A stretch of DNA of 64,000 nucleotides from Burkholderiaceae bacterium 26 (GCA_000955795.1 JYOB01000005.1:34786-98785); one strand, 5' to 3'. Counted from the first letter of the stretch, positions 9,176-19,767 are shown. The notes: generated from the letters alone by a model not told the origin. Translations and numbers: made by a program.

Positions 9176-9694
9176 ATGGCAAAAATTCAACCTAAGGTCC
9201 AAGGGGACGAACGCGACGACGGTCTTCGCGAGAAGATGATCGCGGTCAACCGTGTGACCAAGGTGGTCAAGGGCGGCCGGATTCTCGGTTTCGCTGCTCT
9301 GACTGTGGTCGGCGACGGCGACGGCCGTATCGGCATGGGCAAGGGTAAGGCTAAGGAAGTCCCCGTGGCCGTGCAGAAGGCAATGGACGAAGCCCGTCGC
9401 AAGATGGTCAAGGTTCCGCTGAAGAACGGTACGCTGCAGCACGAAGTGGTTGGCAAGCATGGCGCCGCAAAGGTGCAGATGATGCCCGCGAAGGACGGTA
9501 CTGGCGTGATCGCCGGTGGTCCGATGCGCGCCATCTTCGAAGTGATGGGCGTGACGAACATCGTGACCAAGTCGCACGGTTCGACCAATCCTTACAACAT
9601 GGTGCGCGCAACGCTGGATGGCCTGCGCAAGATGAGCACCCCGGCCGAAGTTGCCGCCAAGCGTGGCAAGTCGGTCGAAGAGATCCTCGGCTAA
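9176..9694 (+). CDS. rpsE: 30S ribosomal protein S5
   Basis: S5 forms part of the mRNA entry pore and affects decoding accuracy. The 172 residues include [43 protein letters not shown] and the C-terminal [18 protein letters not shown]. The gene follows rplR by 21 bases and precedes rpmD by about 22. Confidence 0.98.
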
Positions 9695-9716
9695 GCCGAA
9701 GGGATAGGTGAACGAT

Positions 9717-9899
9717 ATGTCGCAGAAAACCGTGAAAGTCCAACTTGTGCGTAGCCTGATCGGTACGCGCGAAGACCACCGCGCCACGGTGCGCGGCCTG
9801 GGCCTGCGCCGCATGAACTCGGTGTCCGAATTGCAGGACACGCCCGCAGTGCGCGGCATGATCAACAAGGTGTCCTACCTGGTCAAGGTCATCGGCTAA
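9717..9899 (+). CDS. rpmD: 50S ribosomal protein L30
   Basis: L30 is a small (60-residue) large-subunit protein. The sequence [20 protein letters not shown] and [21 protein letters not shown] are typical. The ATG at 9717 gives the family length; an in-frame GTG at 9708 would add three residues and is less likely. An AGGG lies upstream. Confidence 0.95.
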   Translation: MSQKTVKVQLVRSLIGTREDHRATVRGLGLRRMNSVSELQDTPAVRGMINKVSYLVKVIG

Positions 9900-9917
9900 G
9901 GCAAGACGGAGAACAAC

Positions 9918-10349
9918 ATGCAACTGAATAACCTGAAGCCGGCAGCCGGCTCCAAGCACGCCAAGCGCCGCGTTGGTCGCGGTATTGGTTCGGGCCTGGG
10001 CAAGACGGCTGGTCGTGGTCACAAGGGTCAGAAGTCGCGTTCGGGTGGTTTCCACAAGGTCGGCTTCGAAGGTGGCCAGATGCCCCTGCATCGTCGTCTG
10101 CCCAAGCGTGGTTTCACCTCGCTGACCAAGGAATTCACCGCTGAAGTGCGTCTGGCCGACCTCGCGGGCCTGCCGATCGAAGAAATCGATCTGCTGTCCC
10201 TCAAGCAAGCCGGGCTCGTTGGCGAGATGGTCAAGAGCGCCAAGGTGATCCTGTCGGGTGAAATCGACAAGAAGGTGACCCTGAAAGGTATCGGCGCGAC
10301 GGCTGGGGCGAAAGCCGCAATCGAAGCAGCTGGTGGCTCGCTGGCCTAA
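9918..10349 (+). CDS. rplO: 50S ribosomal protein L15
   Basis: L15 is a late assembly protein of the large subunit. The 143 residues start [22 protein letters not shown] and contain the Gly-rich [20 protein letters not shown] and [18 protein letters not shown]. The stop is 33 bases before the secY start, with a GGAG site in between. Confidence 0.97.
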   Translation: MQLNNLKPAAGSKHAKRRVGRGIGSGLGKTAGRGHKGQKSRSGGFHKVGFEGGQMPLHRRLPKRGFTSLTKEFTAEVRLADLAGLPIEEIDLLSLKQAGLVGEMVKSAKVILSGEIDKKVTLKGIGATAGAKAAIEAAGGSLA

Positions 10350-10382
10350 TAGCCTGCTGTTTCACACTGACGGAGCATCCGT

Positions 10383-11729
10383 TTGGCCACGGCGAAACCT
10401 AATGTGATGGCCCAAGCCAAGAACACGGCCAAGTACGGCGATCTTCGCCGTCGGCTGGTGTTCCTGGTTCTGGCACTGCTGGTGTACCGGATCGGCGCGC
10501 ACATTCCTGTGCCGGGTATCGATCCGGATCAACTGGCGCAGCTTTTCCAACGGCAGTCGGGCGGCATCCTAGGGATGTTCAACCTGTTCTCCGGCGGCGC
10601 GCTGTCGCGTTTCACGGTGTTTGCGCTGGGGATCATGCCGTACATCTCGGCGTCGATCATCATGCAACTGCTGACGATCGTGCTGCCGCAGCTGGAATCG
10701 TTGAAGAAGGAAGGCCAAGCCGGCCAGCGCAAGATTACGCAGTACACGCGCTACGGTACGGTCGTCCTGGCAACGTTCCAGGCGCTGGGGATTGCAGTGG
10801 CGCTCGAAGCGCAGCCGGGTCTGGTGTTGGATCCGGGTCTGATGTTCCGGGCCACCGCAGTGATTACGCTGGTGACGGGCACGATGTTCCTGATGTGGCT
10901 GGGTGAGCAGATCACCGAGCGTGGTCTGGGCAACGGTATCTCGATCATCATTTTCGGCGGAATTGCCGCGGGACTGCCCAACGCGATCGGCGGCTTGTTC
11001 GAGCTGGTGCGTACGGGCTCGATGGGGATTTTCTCCGCGATCTTGGTGGTGGCGATTATTGGTGCGGTGACGTTTGTGGTCGTGTTCATTGAACGCGGCC
11101 AGCGCAAGATCCTCGTCAACTACGCCAAGCGGCAGGTTGGTAACAAGATTTATGGCGGACAGTCGTCGCATCTGCCGCTGAAGTTGAATATGGCTGGGGT
11201 GATTCCGCCGATCTTTGCATCGTCGATCATTCTGTTCCCGGCCACGATCGCGGGCTGGTTTACAGCCGGCAACTCGACGAATCCGGTCGCACGGGTCGTC
11301 AAGGACCTGGCAGCAACGCTGTCGCCGGGTCAGCCGGTGTACATCCTGCTGTATGCGGCGGCGATCATCTTCTTCTGTTTCTTCTACACCGCGCTGGTCT
11401 ATAACAGCCGCGAAGTGGCGGATAACCTGAAGAAGAGTGGGGCGTTCATTCCGGGCATCCGTCCGGGCGAGCAAACCACGCGGTATATCGACAAGATTCT
11501 GGTGCGTTTGACCCTGGCGGGTGCGATCTACATCACGCTGGTGTGTCTGTTGCCAGAGTTCTTGGTGCTGCGCTGGAATGTGCCGTTCTACTTCGGTGGG
11601 ACGTCCCTGTTGATCATCGTGGTTGTGACGATGGACTTCATGGCGCAAGTGCAGTCCTACGTGATGTCTCAGCAGTACGAGTCTTTGATGAAGAAGGCGA
11701 ATTTCAAGGGAAACCTGACGCTCCGCTAG
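10383..11729 (+). CDS. secY: Protein translocase subunit SecY, TTG start
   Basis: SecY forms the inner-membrane protein-conducting channel with SecE and SecG. The 448 residues have ten hydrophobic segments, the plug-adjacent IPVPGIDP region near residue 42, and the cytosolic loop [17 protein letters not shown] used by SecA. The TTG at 10383 is chosen because GGAG ends 7 bases before it; the first ATG at 10407 lacks a site and would remove an N-terminal part. Co-transcription with rplO is the usual arrangement. Confidence 0.97.
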   Translation: MATAKPNVMAQAKNTAKYGDLRRRLVFLVLALLVYRIGAHIPVPGIDPDQLAQLFQRQSGGILGMFNLFSGGALSRFTVFALGIMPYISASIIMQLLTIVLPQLESLKKEGQAGQRKITQYTRYGTVVLATFQALGIAVALEAQPGLVLDPGLMFRATAVITLVTGTMFLMWLGEQITERGLGNGISIIIFGGIAAGLPNAIGGLFELVRTGSMGIFSAILVVAIIGAVTFVVVFIERGQRKILVNYAKRQVGNKIYGGQSSHLPLKLNMAGVIPPIFASSIILFPATIAGWFTAGNSTNPVARVVKDLAATLSPGQPVYILLYAAAIIFFCFFYTALVYNSREVADNLKKSGAFIPGIRPGEQTTRYIDKILVRLTLAGAIYITLVCLLPEFLVLRWNVPFYFGGTSLLIIVVVTMDFMAQVQSYVMSQQYESLMKKANFKGNLTLR

Positions 11730-11755
11730 GAGTGATCGCACGAACCTGAAGGGAC

Positions 11756-11974
11756 ATGGCTAAAAATGACGTGATCCAGATGCAGGGCGAGGTGGTGGAA
11801 AACCTCCCCAACGCAACGTTTCGCGTCAAGCTGGAGAACGGCCACGTAGTGTTAGGCCATATTTCCGGCAAGATGCGCATGCATTACATCCGCATCTTGC
11901 CCGGGGACAAGGTGACGGTCGAATTGACCCCGTATGATCTGTCCCGCGCGCGCATCGTATTCCGGGCGAAGTGA
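11756..11974 (+). CDS. infA: Translation initiation factor IF-1
   Basis: IF-1 binds the A site during initiation. The 72 residues are the usual length and one S1-type OB-fold: [51 protein letters not shown]. In many betaproteobacteria a second infA exists elsewhere; this is the copy between secY and rpmJ. The spacing of 26 bases to secY suggests co-transcription. Confidence 0.97.
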   Translation: MAKNDVIQMQGEVVENLPNATFRVKLENGHVVLGHISGKMRMHYIRILPGDKVTVELTPYDLSRARIVFRAK

Positions 11975-12004
11975 GCGGACTGGAATTGAAGGAAGAGGAA
12001 AATC

Positions 12005-12121
12005 ATGAAAGTGCTGGCTTCTGTTAAGCGCATTTGCCGCAACTGCAAAATCATCAAGCGCAAGGGCGTGGTGCGTGTGATCTGCTCGTCGGACCCGCGT
12101 CATAAGCAGCGCCAAGGCTAA
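12005..12121 (+). CDS. rpmJ: 50S ribosomal protein L36, zinc-binding form
   Basis: The gene encodes 38 residues. The reading [20 protein letters not shown] and the end [11 protein letters not shown] are diagnostic. Cys11, Cys14, Cys27 and His33 form the zinc site, so this is the C-plus paralogue type. An AGAGGA site lies upstream, and rpsM starts 21 bases after its stop. Confidence 0.96.
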   Translation: MKVLASVKRICRNCKIIKRKGVVRVICSSDPRHKQRQG

Positions 12122-12142
12122 TTTCGCAAAGAGGATTGACGA

Positions 12143-12508
12143 ATGGCACGTATCGCAGGGGTCAACATCCCCAACCACAAACATACCGTGATTGGCCTGA
12201 CGGCGATCTACGGTATCGGCCGCTCGCGCGCTCAGAAGATTTGCGAGGCTACTGGCATCCCGACCGACAAGAAGGTCAAGGACCTGACGGATCCGGACCA
12301 GGACGCGCTGCGTAAGGAAATCGAGAAGTTCCTCGTCGAAGGCGATCTGCGCCGTGAAACGACGATGAACATCAAGCGCCTGATGGATCTGGGCTGCTAC
12401 CGTGGCGTGCGCCATCGCAAGGGCCTGCCGATGCGTGGTCAGCGTACCCGCACCAATGCCCGTACCCGTAAGGGTCCGCGCAAGGCCGGCGTCGCGCTCA
12501 AGAAGTAA
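12143..12508 (+). CDS. rpsM: 30S ribosomal protein S13
   Basis: S13 contacts the P-site tRNA and large subunit from the small-subunit head. The 121 residues contain [30 protein letters not shown] and the basic tail [17 protein letters not shown]. It begins the alpha-type part, but no gap or promoter separates it from rpmJ, so spc and alpha parts run together here. Confidence 0.98.
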
Positions 12509-12532
12509 TCCGTCGGGTAAAGGATAGGAACT

Positions 12533-12934
12533 ATGGCAAAAGCAGCGAATACCGCCGCCCAGCGCGCGCGCAAGAAGGTTCGCAAGAACGTCGCCGACGG
12601 CATCGCGCACGTTCACGCGTCGTTCAACAACACGATCATCACGATCACCGACCGTCAGGGCAATGCTCTGTCGTGGGCGACGTCGGGTGGCCAAGGCTTC
12701 AAGGGCTCGCGTAAGTCGACCCCGTTCGCCGCTCAGGTAGCTGCTGAGAGTGCCGGCCGCGTGGCGCAGGACCAAGGCATCAAGAACCTGGAAGTGCGCA
12801 TCAAGGGCCCGGGCCCGGGTCGTGAATCGGCGGTCCGTGCTCTGAACAACCTGGGTATCAAGATCCAGTTGATCGAAGACGTGACGCCGGTGCCGCACAA
12901 CGGTTGCCGTCCGCCGAAGCGTCGTCGCATCTAA
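12533..12934 (+). CDS. rpsK: 30S ribosomal protein S11
   Basis: S11 lies on the platform near the E-site and Shine-Dalgarno helix. The 133 residues include [40 protein letters not shown] and the end [17 protein letters not shown]. It is followed by a 203-base gap with promoter and attenuator-like features before rpsD. Confidence 0.98.
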   Translation: MAKAANTAAQRARKKVRKNVADGIAHVHASFNNTIITITDRQGNALSWATSGGQGFKGSRKSTPFAAQVAAESAGRVAQDQGIKNLEVRIKGPGPGRESAVRALNNLGIKIQLIEDVTPVPHNGCRPPKRRRI

Positions 12935-12980
12935 GTGGTTCGACCGACCGCGCGAGTTGCTGGCGAGGTCGGTCTGCGGG

Positions 12981-12989
12981 TGCTATACT
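12981..12989 (+). promoter_or_regulatory. Candidate extended -10 promoter upstream of rpsD
   Basis: TGCTATACTT contains an extended -10 element, TG-n-TATACT. A TTGCTG at 12957-12962 is 21 bases away, too far for a normal -35, so recognition would depend on the extended -10. Initiation would fall near 12996, immediately before a strong stem-loop. Confidence 0.4.
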
Positions 12990-12991
12990 TG

Positions 12992-13039
12992 CCCGCTTGC
13001 CTGTCTTCCGGATTTCCCGGAAGGCGGGTTTCGTCTTTT
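12992..13039 (+). terminator. Attenuator-like hairpin in the rpsD leader
   Basis: A 7-bp stem (CTTCCGG 13005-13011 with CCGGAAG 13017-13023) is enclosed by an outer CCCGC (12992-12996) and GCGGG (13024-13028). It is followed by a T-rich tail through 13039. It could terminate part of the read-through from rpsK or act on new transcripts from the candidate promoter just upstream. Confidence 0.5.
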
Positions 13040-13137
13040 CATAAGCCCACTGTTCGCTGCAGTCCTGTTGTTAGGGCTGAGCAGGCGGACCATCCGCGGC
13101 CACGCGCCACGGATGACTGATAACGAAGGAACATAAC

Positions 13138-13761
13138 GTGGCACGCTATACCGGTCCCAAGGCGAAACTGTCTCGCCGCGAAGGTACTGACCTTTTCCTG
13201 AAGAGCGCACGCCGCTCGCTCGCCGACAAGTGCAAGCTGGACAGCAAGCCTGGTCAGCATGGCCGCACTTCCGGCGCCCGCACGTCCGACTACGGCAACC
13301 AGCTGCGTGAAAAGCAGAAGGTCAAGCGCATCTACGGCGTGCTGGAGCGTCAATTCCGCCGTTACTTCGCTGAAGCCGATCGCCGCAAGGGCAACACGGG
13401 TGAAACCCTGCTGCAACTGCTGGAATCGCGCCTGGACAACGTCGTCTATCGCATGGGCTTCGGCTCGACCCGCGCTGAAGCACGCCAGCTGGTGTCGCAC
13501 AAGGCGATCCTGGTGAACGGTCAAGCTCTGAACGTGCCGTCGGCTCAAGTCAAGTCGGGCGACGTGATTGCTATCCGCGAGAAGTCGAAGAAGCAAGTGC
13601 GTATTGCCGAATCGCTGACGCTGGCTGAGCAGAGTGGCTTCCCGATCTGGGTTGCTGTGGACGCCAAGAAGATGGAAGGCACCTTCAAGCAAGCCCCGGA
13701 TCGCGCGGATATCGCTGGCGATATCAACGAAAGCCTGATCGTCGAACTGTATTCGCGTTAA
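13138..13761 (+). CDS. rpsD: 30S ribosomal protein S4, GTG start
   Basis: S4 nucleates small-subunit assembly and in E. coli represses the alpha operon. The 207 residues contain [28 protein letters not shown], and the S4 domain [34 protein letters not shown] split over residues 97-130. The cysteine knuckle found in some S4 proteins is absent. The GTG start has GAAGGA upstream. Autoregulation is plausible because the gene has its own structured leader, but no pseudoknot was demonstrated. Confidence 0.98.
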   Translation: MARYTGPKAKLSRREGTDLFLKSARRSLADKCKLDSKPGQHGRTSGARTSDYGNQLREKQKVKRIYGVLERQFRRYFAEADRRKGNTGETLLQLLESRLDNVVYRMGFGSTRAEARQLVSHKAILVNGQALNVPSAQVKSGDVIAIREKSKKQVRIAESLTLAEQSGFPIWVAVDAKKMEGTFKQAPDRADIAGDINESLIVELYSR

Positions 13762-13769
13762 TGACGACG

Positions 13770-13903
13770 CCCGTACTGCAAAGTGCGGGCTCGTGCGCCT
13801 TTTGGGGACGCTCATCGTCAACGATATTGTGTTCGCGCGCCTGCAATACCCGGGCGCCGATCCAATCCGAATCGTTACGTGCCGCAACGCGATTGCGGCA
13901 CGT
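13770..13903 (+). promoter_or_regulatory. Two stem-loops in the rpsD-rpoA leader
   Basis: The 239-base gap before rpoA holds a hairpin with GCAA tetraloop (CCCGTACT 13770-13777 with AGTGCGGG 13782-13789, one G-U pair). It also holds a perfect 11-bp stem (ACGTGCCGCAA 13877-13887 with TTGCGGCACGT 13893-13903). Neither has a T tract, so they look more like processing, binding or stability elements than terminators. No convincing promoter was seen. Confidence 0.5.
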
Positions 13904-14000
13904 GCGTCTTCCGTCGCTACATTCGCGATGGAACCTTTCCAGTCCAATCCGTCAGCCTTATCGGTGTAACGAGCCGAGGGTATTGAAATAGGACAACCTA

Positions 14001-14981
14001 ATGCAAACAGCACTCCTGAAGCCCAAAATTATTGCGGTTGAGCCGCTTGGCGATCATCACGCGAAGGTCGTCATGGAACCGTTCGAGCGAGGCTACGGCC
14101 ACACGCTCGGTAATGCGCTGCGCCGCGTGCTGCTGTCGTCGATGGTCGGCTATGCCCCGACCGAAGTCACGATCGCTGGGGTCGTCCACGAATATTCCAC
14201 CATCGATGGCGTGCAGGAAGACGTCGTCAACCTGCTGCTGAATCTGAAGGGCGTGGTGTTCAAGCTGCACAACCGTGATGAAGTCACGGTGTCGCTGCGC
14301 AAGGAAGGCGAAGGTGTGGTGACGGCCGCCGATATCGAGCTGCCGCATGATGTCGAGATCATCAATCCGGGTCACGTGATCGCCAACCTGTCGGCTGGTG
14401 GCAAGCTGGATCTGCAGTTGAAGGTCGAGCAAGGCCGCGGCTATGTGCCGGGCAACGTGCGCAAGTTCGGCGATGAGTCGAGCAAGGTCATCGGCCGCAT
14501 CGTACTGGATGCCTCGTTCGCGCCGGTGCGCCGTGTGTCGTACGCGGTTGAGTCTGCACGTGTGGAGCAGCGTACCGACCTCGACAAGCTGGTGATGAAC
14601 ATCGAGACCAACGGCGTGATCTCGCCGGAAGAAGCGATTCGCCAGTCGGCTCGCATCCTGGTTGATCAACTGTCGGTGTTCGCCGCGCTGGAAGGCACTG
14701 AAAGCGCCGCCGAGGCCGCCGCCGCCCGCGCACCGCAGATCGATCCGATCCTGCTGCGCCCGGTGGACGACCTTGAACTGACGGTGCGTTCGGCCAACTG
14801 CCTGAAGGCCGAGAACATCTACTACATCGGCGACCTGATCCAACGTACCGAGAACGAACTGCTCAAGACCCCGAACCTGGGTCGCAAGTCGCTCAACGAG
14901 ATCAAGGAAGTCCTCGCATCGCGTGGCCTGACGCTCGGCATGAAGCTCGAGAACTGGCCGCCCGCAGGTCTCGAGAAGTAA
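14001..14981 (+). CDS. rpoA: DNA-directed RNA polymerase subunit alpha
   Basis: Alpha dimerises to start RNA polymerase assembly and contacts activators and UP elements. The 326 residues are normal. The N-terminal domain has [22 protein letters not shown], and a linker around residues 230-250 is Ala-rich. The C-terminal domain has [14 protein letters not shown] and [21 protein letters not shown] with the conserved arginine/asparagine DNA-contact region. It is followed by hairpins before rplQ. Confidence 0.98.
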
Positions 14982-14991
14982 ATCGTAGTCG

Positions 14992-15021
14992 TCGGCCGGT
15001 GCGTGAGCATCGGCCGGTTTT
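14992..15021 (+). terminator. Terminator-like hairpin between rpoA and rplQ
   Basis: An 11-bp stem (TCGGCCGGTGC at 14992-15002 with GCATCGGCCGG at 15007-15017, two G-U pairs) with a GTGA loop is followed by TTTT. A second small stem (ACCCC/GGGGT, about 15028-15040) with a T-rich tail follows. Full termination would cut off rplQ, so partial attenuation is more likely. Confidence 0.55.
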
Positions 15022-15136
15022 CCCGCCAACCCCGTTTGGGGTAGGTTATTTTTAAGGCTACCGGCCCGCGCCACGCAGCGTTGTACACGCGGCGGCGATA
15101 GAAGAGCTGGTCAAACACTCCTAAGAAGGAATCATC

Positions 15137-15535
15137 ATGCGTCACCGTCATGGTTTGCGGAAACTGAACCGCACCTCGTCGCACCGTCTCGCGATGCTGC
15201 GCAACATGTCCAACTCGCTGCTGCAGCACGAGCTGATCAAGACCACGCTGCCGAAGGCCAAGGAACTGCGCAAGGTTGTCGAGCCGCTGATCACGCTGGC
15301 CAAGAAGGACACCGTCGCCAACCGCCGTCTGGCATTCGCCCGCCTGCGCGATCGCGACATGGTCACCAAGCTGTTCAACGAACTGGGCCCGCGTTTCGCG
15401 ACCCGTCCGGGCGGCTACACCCGTATCCTGAAGTTCGGCTTCCGCCAAGGCGACAATGCGCCGATGGCGCTGGTCGAGCTGCTCGATCGTCCGGAAGTTG
15501 CCGAGGCTGTGGAAGTCGACGGCGCTGCCGAGTAA
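15137..15535 (+). CDS. rplQ: 50S ribosomal protein L17
   Basis: L17 lies near the exit tunnel. The 132 residues begin [20 protein letters not shown] and contain [25 protein letters not shown] split normally; the C-terminal part has [17 protein letters not shown]. It is the last gene of the super-operon, and a strong terminator lies 80 bases downstream. Confidence 0.98.
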   Translation: MRHRHGLRKLNRTSSHRLAMLRNMSNSLLQHELIKTTLPKAKELRKVVEPLITLAKKDTVANRRLAFARLRDRDMVTKLFNELGPRFATRPGGYTRILKFGFRQGDNAPMALVELLDRPEVAEAVEVDGAAE

Positions 15536-15615
15536 GGTCAGGCCAGGCTTGCCGGTGTGACATGACGTCGCGTTGGCCAAGCCCCAGAATGCGTGCTGCG
15601 GCGCGCATTACAATG

Positions 15616-15643
15616 AAGCCAGGATTCGCATCCTGGCTTTTTT
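15616..15643 (+). terminator. Rho-independent terminator ending the ribosomal super-operon
   Basis: A perfect 10-bp stem (AAGCCAGGAT 15616-15625 with ATCCTGGCTT 15630-15639), a TCGC tetraloop and a run of six T (15638-15643) make a textbook terminator between rplQ and cutA. Confidence 0.92.
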
Positions 15644-15693
15644 GTTGCCCGCTTTCGGTGTTCTGGCTGTCAGCGTGCATCCTTGGAGTATCT

Positions 15694-16032
15694 ATGTCCG
15701 CCGGAACTGAAGTGCTGCTGGTACTGACCAACCTACCCGATGCCGAAAGTGCGGATCGCGTAACTAAGATCGTGCTGGAATCTCGGACGGCGGCGTGCGT
15801 CAATCGCTTGCCGGCTTGTGCGTCGACGTATTGGTGGAATGGTGCGATCGAGCATGCCGCCGAGATCCCGCTGCTGATCAAGACCACGCGGGCAGCTTAC
15901 CCGGCGCTGGAAGTCGCGCTACGCAAGGCGCATCCGTACGAGGTCCCTGAGATCATCGCTGTGCCGGTGGCTATTGGCTTGCCGGCGTATCTTGCCTGGG
16001 TGGCCGACGAAACGCGCCTGCCTTCCAATTGA
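15694..16032 (+). CDS. cutA: Divalent-cation tolerance protein CutA
   Basis: CutA1 is a small trimeric PII-like protein linked to copper tolerance; its molecular role is not settled. The 112 residues contain VLTNLPDAESADRV, ACVNRLPACASTYWWNGAIE and LLIKTTRAAYPAL, with the terminal HPYEVPEIIAVPV motif typical of the family. The ATG at 15694 has GGAG 7-10 bases before it. Codons further upstream overlap the terminator and are not coding. dsbD starts 18 bases after the stop, so the two are likely co-transcribed, as in many proteobacteria. Confidence 0.93.
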   Translation: MSAGTEVLLVLTNLPDAESADRVTKIVLESRTAACVNRLPACASTYWWNGAIEHAAEIPLLIKTTRAAYPALEVALRKAHPYEVPEIIAVPVAIGLPAYLAWVADETRLPSN

Positions 16033-16050
16033 TGTTCGATTGCCGTTGAT

Positions 16051-17883
16051 ATGACCTTTTCTTCGTTCGTGTCCGTGCGACGTGTCGTGCAGTTGGTGAT
16101 GTTGTTCGTCGCAGTGGCGACGCTGCCCATGCGCGCGCTTGCTGCTGACGATTTCCTGCCGCCCGAGCAGGCATTCCGCTTCTCCGCCACGCAGGTCGAC
16201 GGCCAGACTGTCGAAGTCAAGTTCGCCATAGCCGACGGCTACTACATGTACCGTGAGCGCTTCGCAGTGGCGGCGGACCCGGCAACCGTCACGCTGGCGC
16301 CTCCTGACATGCCGGCAGGCAAGGTCAAGTTTGACGAGACGTTCAACAAGGACGTCGAGACCTATCGACATGACGTGGCTTTCCGTGTGAAGGCGCAGAA
16401 CGCCAAGGCGCCTTTCACGTTGATCGTCACCTCGCAAGGGTGTGCGGATCAGGGCCTCTGCTATCCGCCGATGAAGAGCCGTTTTCTGGTGGAGTCCGCT
16501 GCGGCCTCGCCCGGCGCGTCGACCACAGGTGGTAACGACGCCAGCTCCGGTGACGCCCTCGGCCGTATCGCCAGCACGCTCGGCAGCGGCAATCTGGGAG
16601 CGATTGCGGCGATGTTCTTTGGGCTCGGGCTGTTGCTGACCTTCACGCCGTGCGTGCTGCCGATGCTGCCGATCCTGTCGGCGATCGTGGTCGGCGAACA
16701 CGCGACGCGCTCGCGCGCAGCAATCGTGTCGGTTGCTTACGTGTTCGGTATGGCCGTCGTCTATACCACCGTGGGTGTGGCAGCCGGGTTGGCCGGGCAG
16801 GGGCTGCAAGCCGCGCTGCAGAACGCGTGGGTGCTGGGCGCGTTTGCTGTCTTGATGGTGGCGCTGTCGCTGTCGATGTTCGGCCTGTATGAACTGCAAT
16901 TGCCGGCGGCTTGGCGCGATCACCTGACAAAAGCTTCCAGCAAGCATGGAGGCGGCGAGATTGTGGGAGCCGTCGTGATGGGTGCGCTGTCGGCGTTGAT
17001 TGTGTCCCCGTGTGTGACGCCAGCGTTGGCGGGCGCGCTGGCCTATATCGCGCAGACCGGCAACGCCGCCATCGGCGGCATGGCGTTGTTTGCGATGTCG
17101 ATCGGCATGGGCGTGCCGCTTGTGCTCGTAGGTGTGGGGGCGGGCAACTTGCTGCCGCGCGCTGGTCACTGGTTGATCGTCACCAAAGCGGTGTTCGGTT
17201 TCATCCTGCTGGCTGTGGCGCTGTGGATCGTGCAGCCGGTATTGCCGGCCTGGGCGGTGATGGTCGCGTGGGGTGGGTTGCTGATCGGTGCGGCCGTGTT
17301 TCTGCGGACATTTGATTCGCTGCCGGATGGCGCGGGCAACGTGCAGCGCTTGGGCAAGGTCGCGGGTGTAGTGCTCGCGCTGGCGGGTGCGGCGCAACTG
17401 GTCGGTGTCGCCGCCGGCGGCCGCGATCCGCTGCAACCCCTGAGCGGATTGATTCGCGCATCGGCGGGCACGACCGCGCAAGCCGAAGCACACGGCGTGA
17501 CATTCAAGCGCGTGAAGAGCATCGCCGAACTCGATGCCGAAGTGCGCAACGCGAGCGCATCGGGTCGTGCGGTGATGCTCGATTTTTACGCCGACTGGTG
17601 CGTCAGCTGCAAAGAGATGGAGCGCCTGACCTTTACCGATGCGCGGGTGCACAAGGCACTTGCCGATGTGGTGCTGCTGCAGGCCGACGTGACGGCCAAC
17701 AACGCTGATGACCAAGCCCTGCTCAAACGCTTCGGCCTGTTCGGGCCGCCCGGCACAATCTTCTTCGATACGCAGGGTCGCGAACTGAAGGCTCGAGTGG
17801 TCGGCTTTGAGCGCGCCGACACCTTCCTGGAGAGCCTGCGCCGCGCGATCGGCACGACGCAGGCAGTCAAGCCGACGGCCTGA
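16051..17883 (+). CDS. dsbD: Thiol:disulfide interchange protein DsbD
   Basis: DsbD carries electrons from cytoplasmic thioredoxin across the inner membrane to periplasmic DsbC, DsbG and cytochrome c maturation partners. The 610 residues show all three modules. A signal peptide ends near residue 31. The periplasmic alpha domain has Cys131 and Cys137 in CADQGLCYPP. The eight-span core has Cys201 in TFTPCVLPML and Cys321 in VSPCVTPALAG. The C-terminal thioredoxin domain has Cys517 and Cys520 in DFYADWCVSCKE. Every redox cysteine is present. It is downstream of cutA and abuts hemB tail to tail with no base between. The nearby c-type cytochrome block needs reduced haem-binding cysteines, which fits DsbD's role. 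Confidence 0.96.
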   Translation: MTFSSFVSVRRVVQLVMLFVAVATLPMRALAADDFLPPEQAFRFSATQVDGQTVEVKFAIADGYYMYRERFAVAADPATVTLAPPDMPAGKVKFDETFNKDVETYRHDVAFRVKAQNAKAPFTLIVTSQGCADQGLCYPPMKSRFLVESAAASPGASTTGGNDASSGDALGRIASTLGSGNLGAIAAMFFGLGLLLTFTPCVLPMLPILSAIVVGEHATRSRAAIVSVAYVFGMAVVYTTVGVAAGLAGQGLQAALQNAWVLGAFAVLMVALSLSMFGLYELQLPAAWRDHLTKASSKHGGGEIVGAVVMGALSALIVSPCVTPALAGALAYIAQTGNAAIGGMALFAMSIGMGVPLVLVGVGAGNLLPRAGHWLIVTKAVFGFILLAVALWIVQPVLPAWAVMVAWGGLLIGAAVFLRTFDSLPDGAGNVQRLGKVAGVVLALAGAAQLVGVAAGGRDPLQPLSGLIRASAGTTAQAEAHGVTFKRVKSIAELDAEVRNASASGRAVMLDFYADWCVSCKEMERLTFTDARVHKALADVVLLQADVTANNADDQALLKRFGLFGPPGTIFFDTQGRELKARVVGFERADTFLESLRRAIGTTQAVKPTA

Positions 17884-19029
<1,146 letters not shown>

Positions 19030-19731
19030 TTACCCCCGTTGCGTGTTTGGCGACGGGGTTTTTTTTGCCTGCTCGGCTTGCGGCTCCGGTTCCAGCGCTT
19101 CGGGCAGGCACAGCCAGCCTGCGACAATTCGCTGCGCCTCTTCGATGCCGCGACGCTTCAGGCTGGAGAACAACTGCACCGTGAGCGACACATCGCCGTC
19201 GATCTGCGCGCGGTAATCGGCCAGCACCTTGCGTGCCGCCATGAGCGCGCGCGAGGCATCGTTGTTGGTCAGCTTGTCCGCTTTCGTGAGCAGCACGTGG
19301 ATCGGCTTACCTGTCGGCAGGAACCACTCGACCATCTGGCAATCGAGGTCGGTAAACGGACGGCGCGCGTCCATCATGATGACGAGCCCCGCGAGTTGCT
19401 GACGCGCCTTGACGTAGTCGCCCAGAAGGTGAACCCAGTGCGATTTGGTCTCGCCGGGTGCTTCGGCATAGCCGTAACCGGGCAGGTCGACCAGGAAGCC
19501 GAGCGGGTCTTCCGCCTTGGCGGGCATCACCGAGAAATAGTTGATGTGCTGCGTGCGGCCGGGCGTCTTACTGGAAAACGCCAGCCGCTTCTGATTGCAC
19601 AGGATGTTGATCGCGGTGGATTTGCCTGCGTTGGAGCGGCCCGCAAACGCAACTTCCGGCACGGCGGTCGCCGGTAAATCACGCAGATGATTGACGGTGA
19701 TGAAGAAACGGGCTTGATGCAGGAGCGACAT
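19030..19731 (-). CDS. engB: Ribosome biogenesis GTP-binding protein EngB (YihA/YsxC)
   Basis: EngB is a small TRAFAC GTPase needed for late large-subunit assembly. The 233 residues show G1 GRSNAGKST (31-39), G2 near TPGRTQ (57-61), G3 DLPGYG (82-87) and G4 TKAD (149-152). A Pro/Glu-rich tail of about 20 residues at the C-terminus exceeds the E. coli protein and is probably disordered. It is divergent from cytochrome c4, sharing a 256-base intergenic region, an arrangement seen in several proteobacteria. Confidence 0.95.
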   Translation of the reverse strand: MSLLHQARFFITVNHLRDLPATAVPEVAFAGRSNAGKSTAINILCNQKRLAFSSKTPGRTQHINYFSVMPAKAEDPLGFLVDLPGYGYAEAPGETKSHWVHLLGDYVKARQQLAGLVIMMDARRPFTDLDCQMVEWFLPTGKPIHVLLTKADKLTNNDASRALMAARKVLADYRAQIDGDVSLTVQLFSSLKRRGIEEAQRIVAGWLCLPEALEPEPQAEQAKKTPSPNTQRG

Positions 19732-19752
19732 GCGCGGCAGTACCTGTAAACT

Positions 19753-19767
19753 GCAGTTCAGAACTGC
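19753..19767. promoter_or_regulatory. Operator-like dyad between engB and cytochrome c4
   Basis: GCAGTTC, one central A, then GAACTGC form a perfect 7+1+7 dyad, with flanking CT and GT. It lies about 22 bases upstream of the engB start codon. No known operator consensus was recognised, so the assignment is by symmetry only. Confidence 0.3.

Noticed and set aside
15562-15693. N-terminal extension of cutA
   Set aside because: It crosses the rplQ terminator; the ATG at 15694 has a good ribosome site and gives the family length.
15919-17715. Open frame of about 598 codons opposite dsbD
   Set aside because: Composition is dominated by Arg, His and Gln as expected of the complement of a high-GC gene; no recognised domain.
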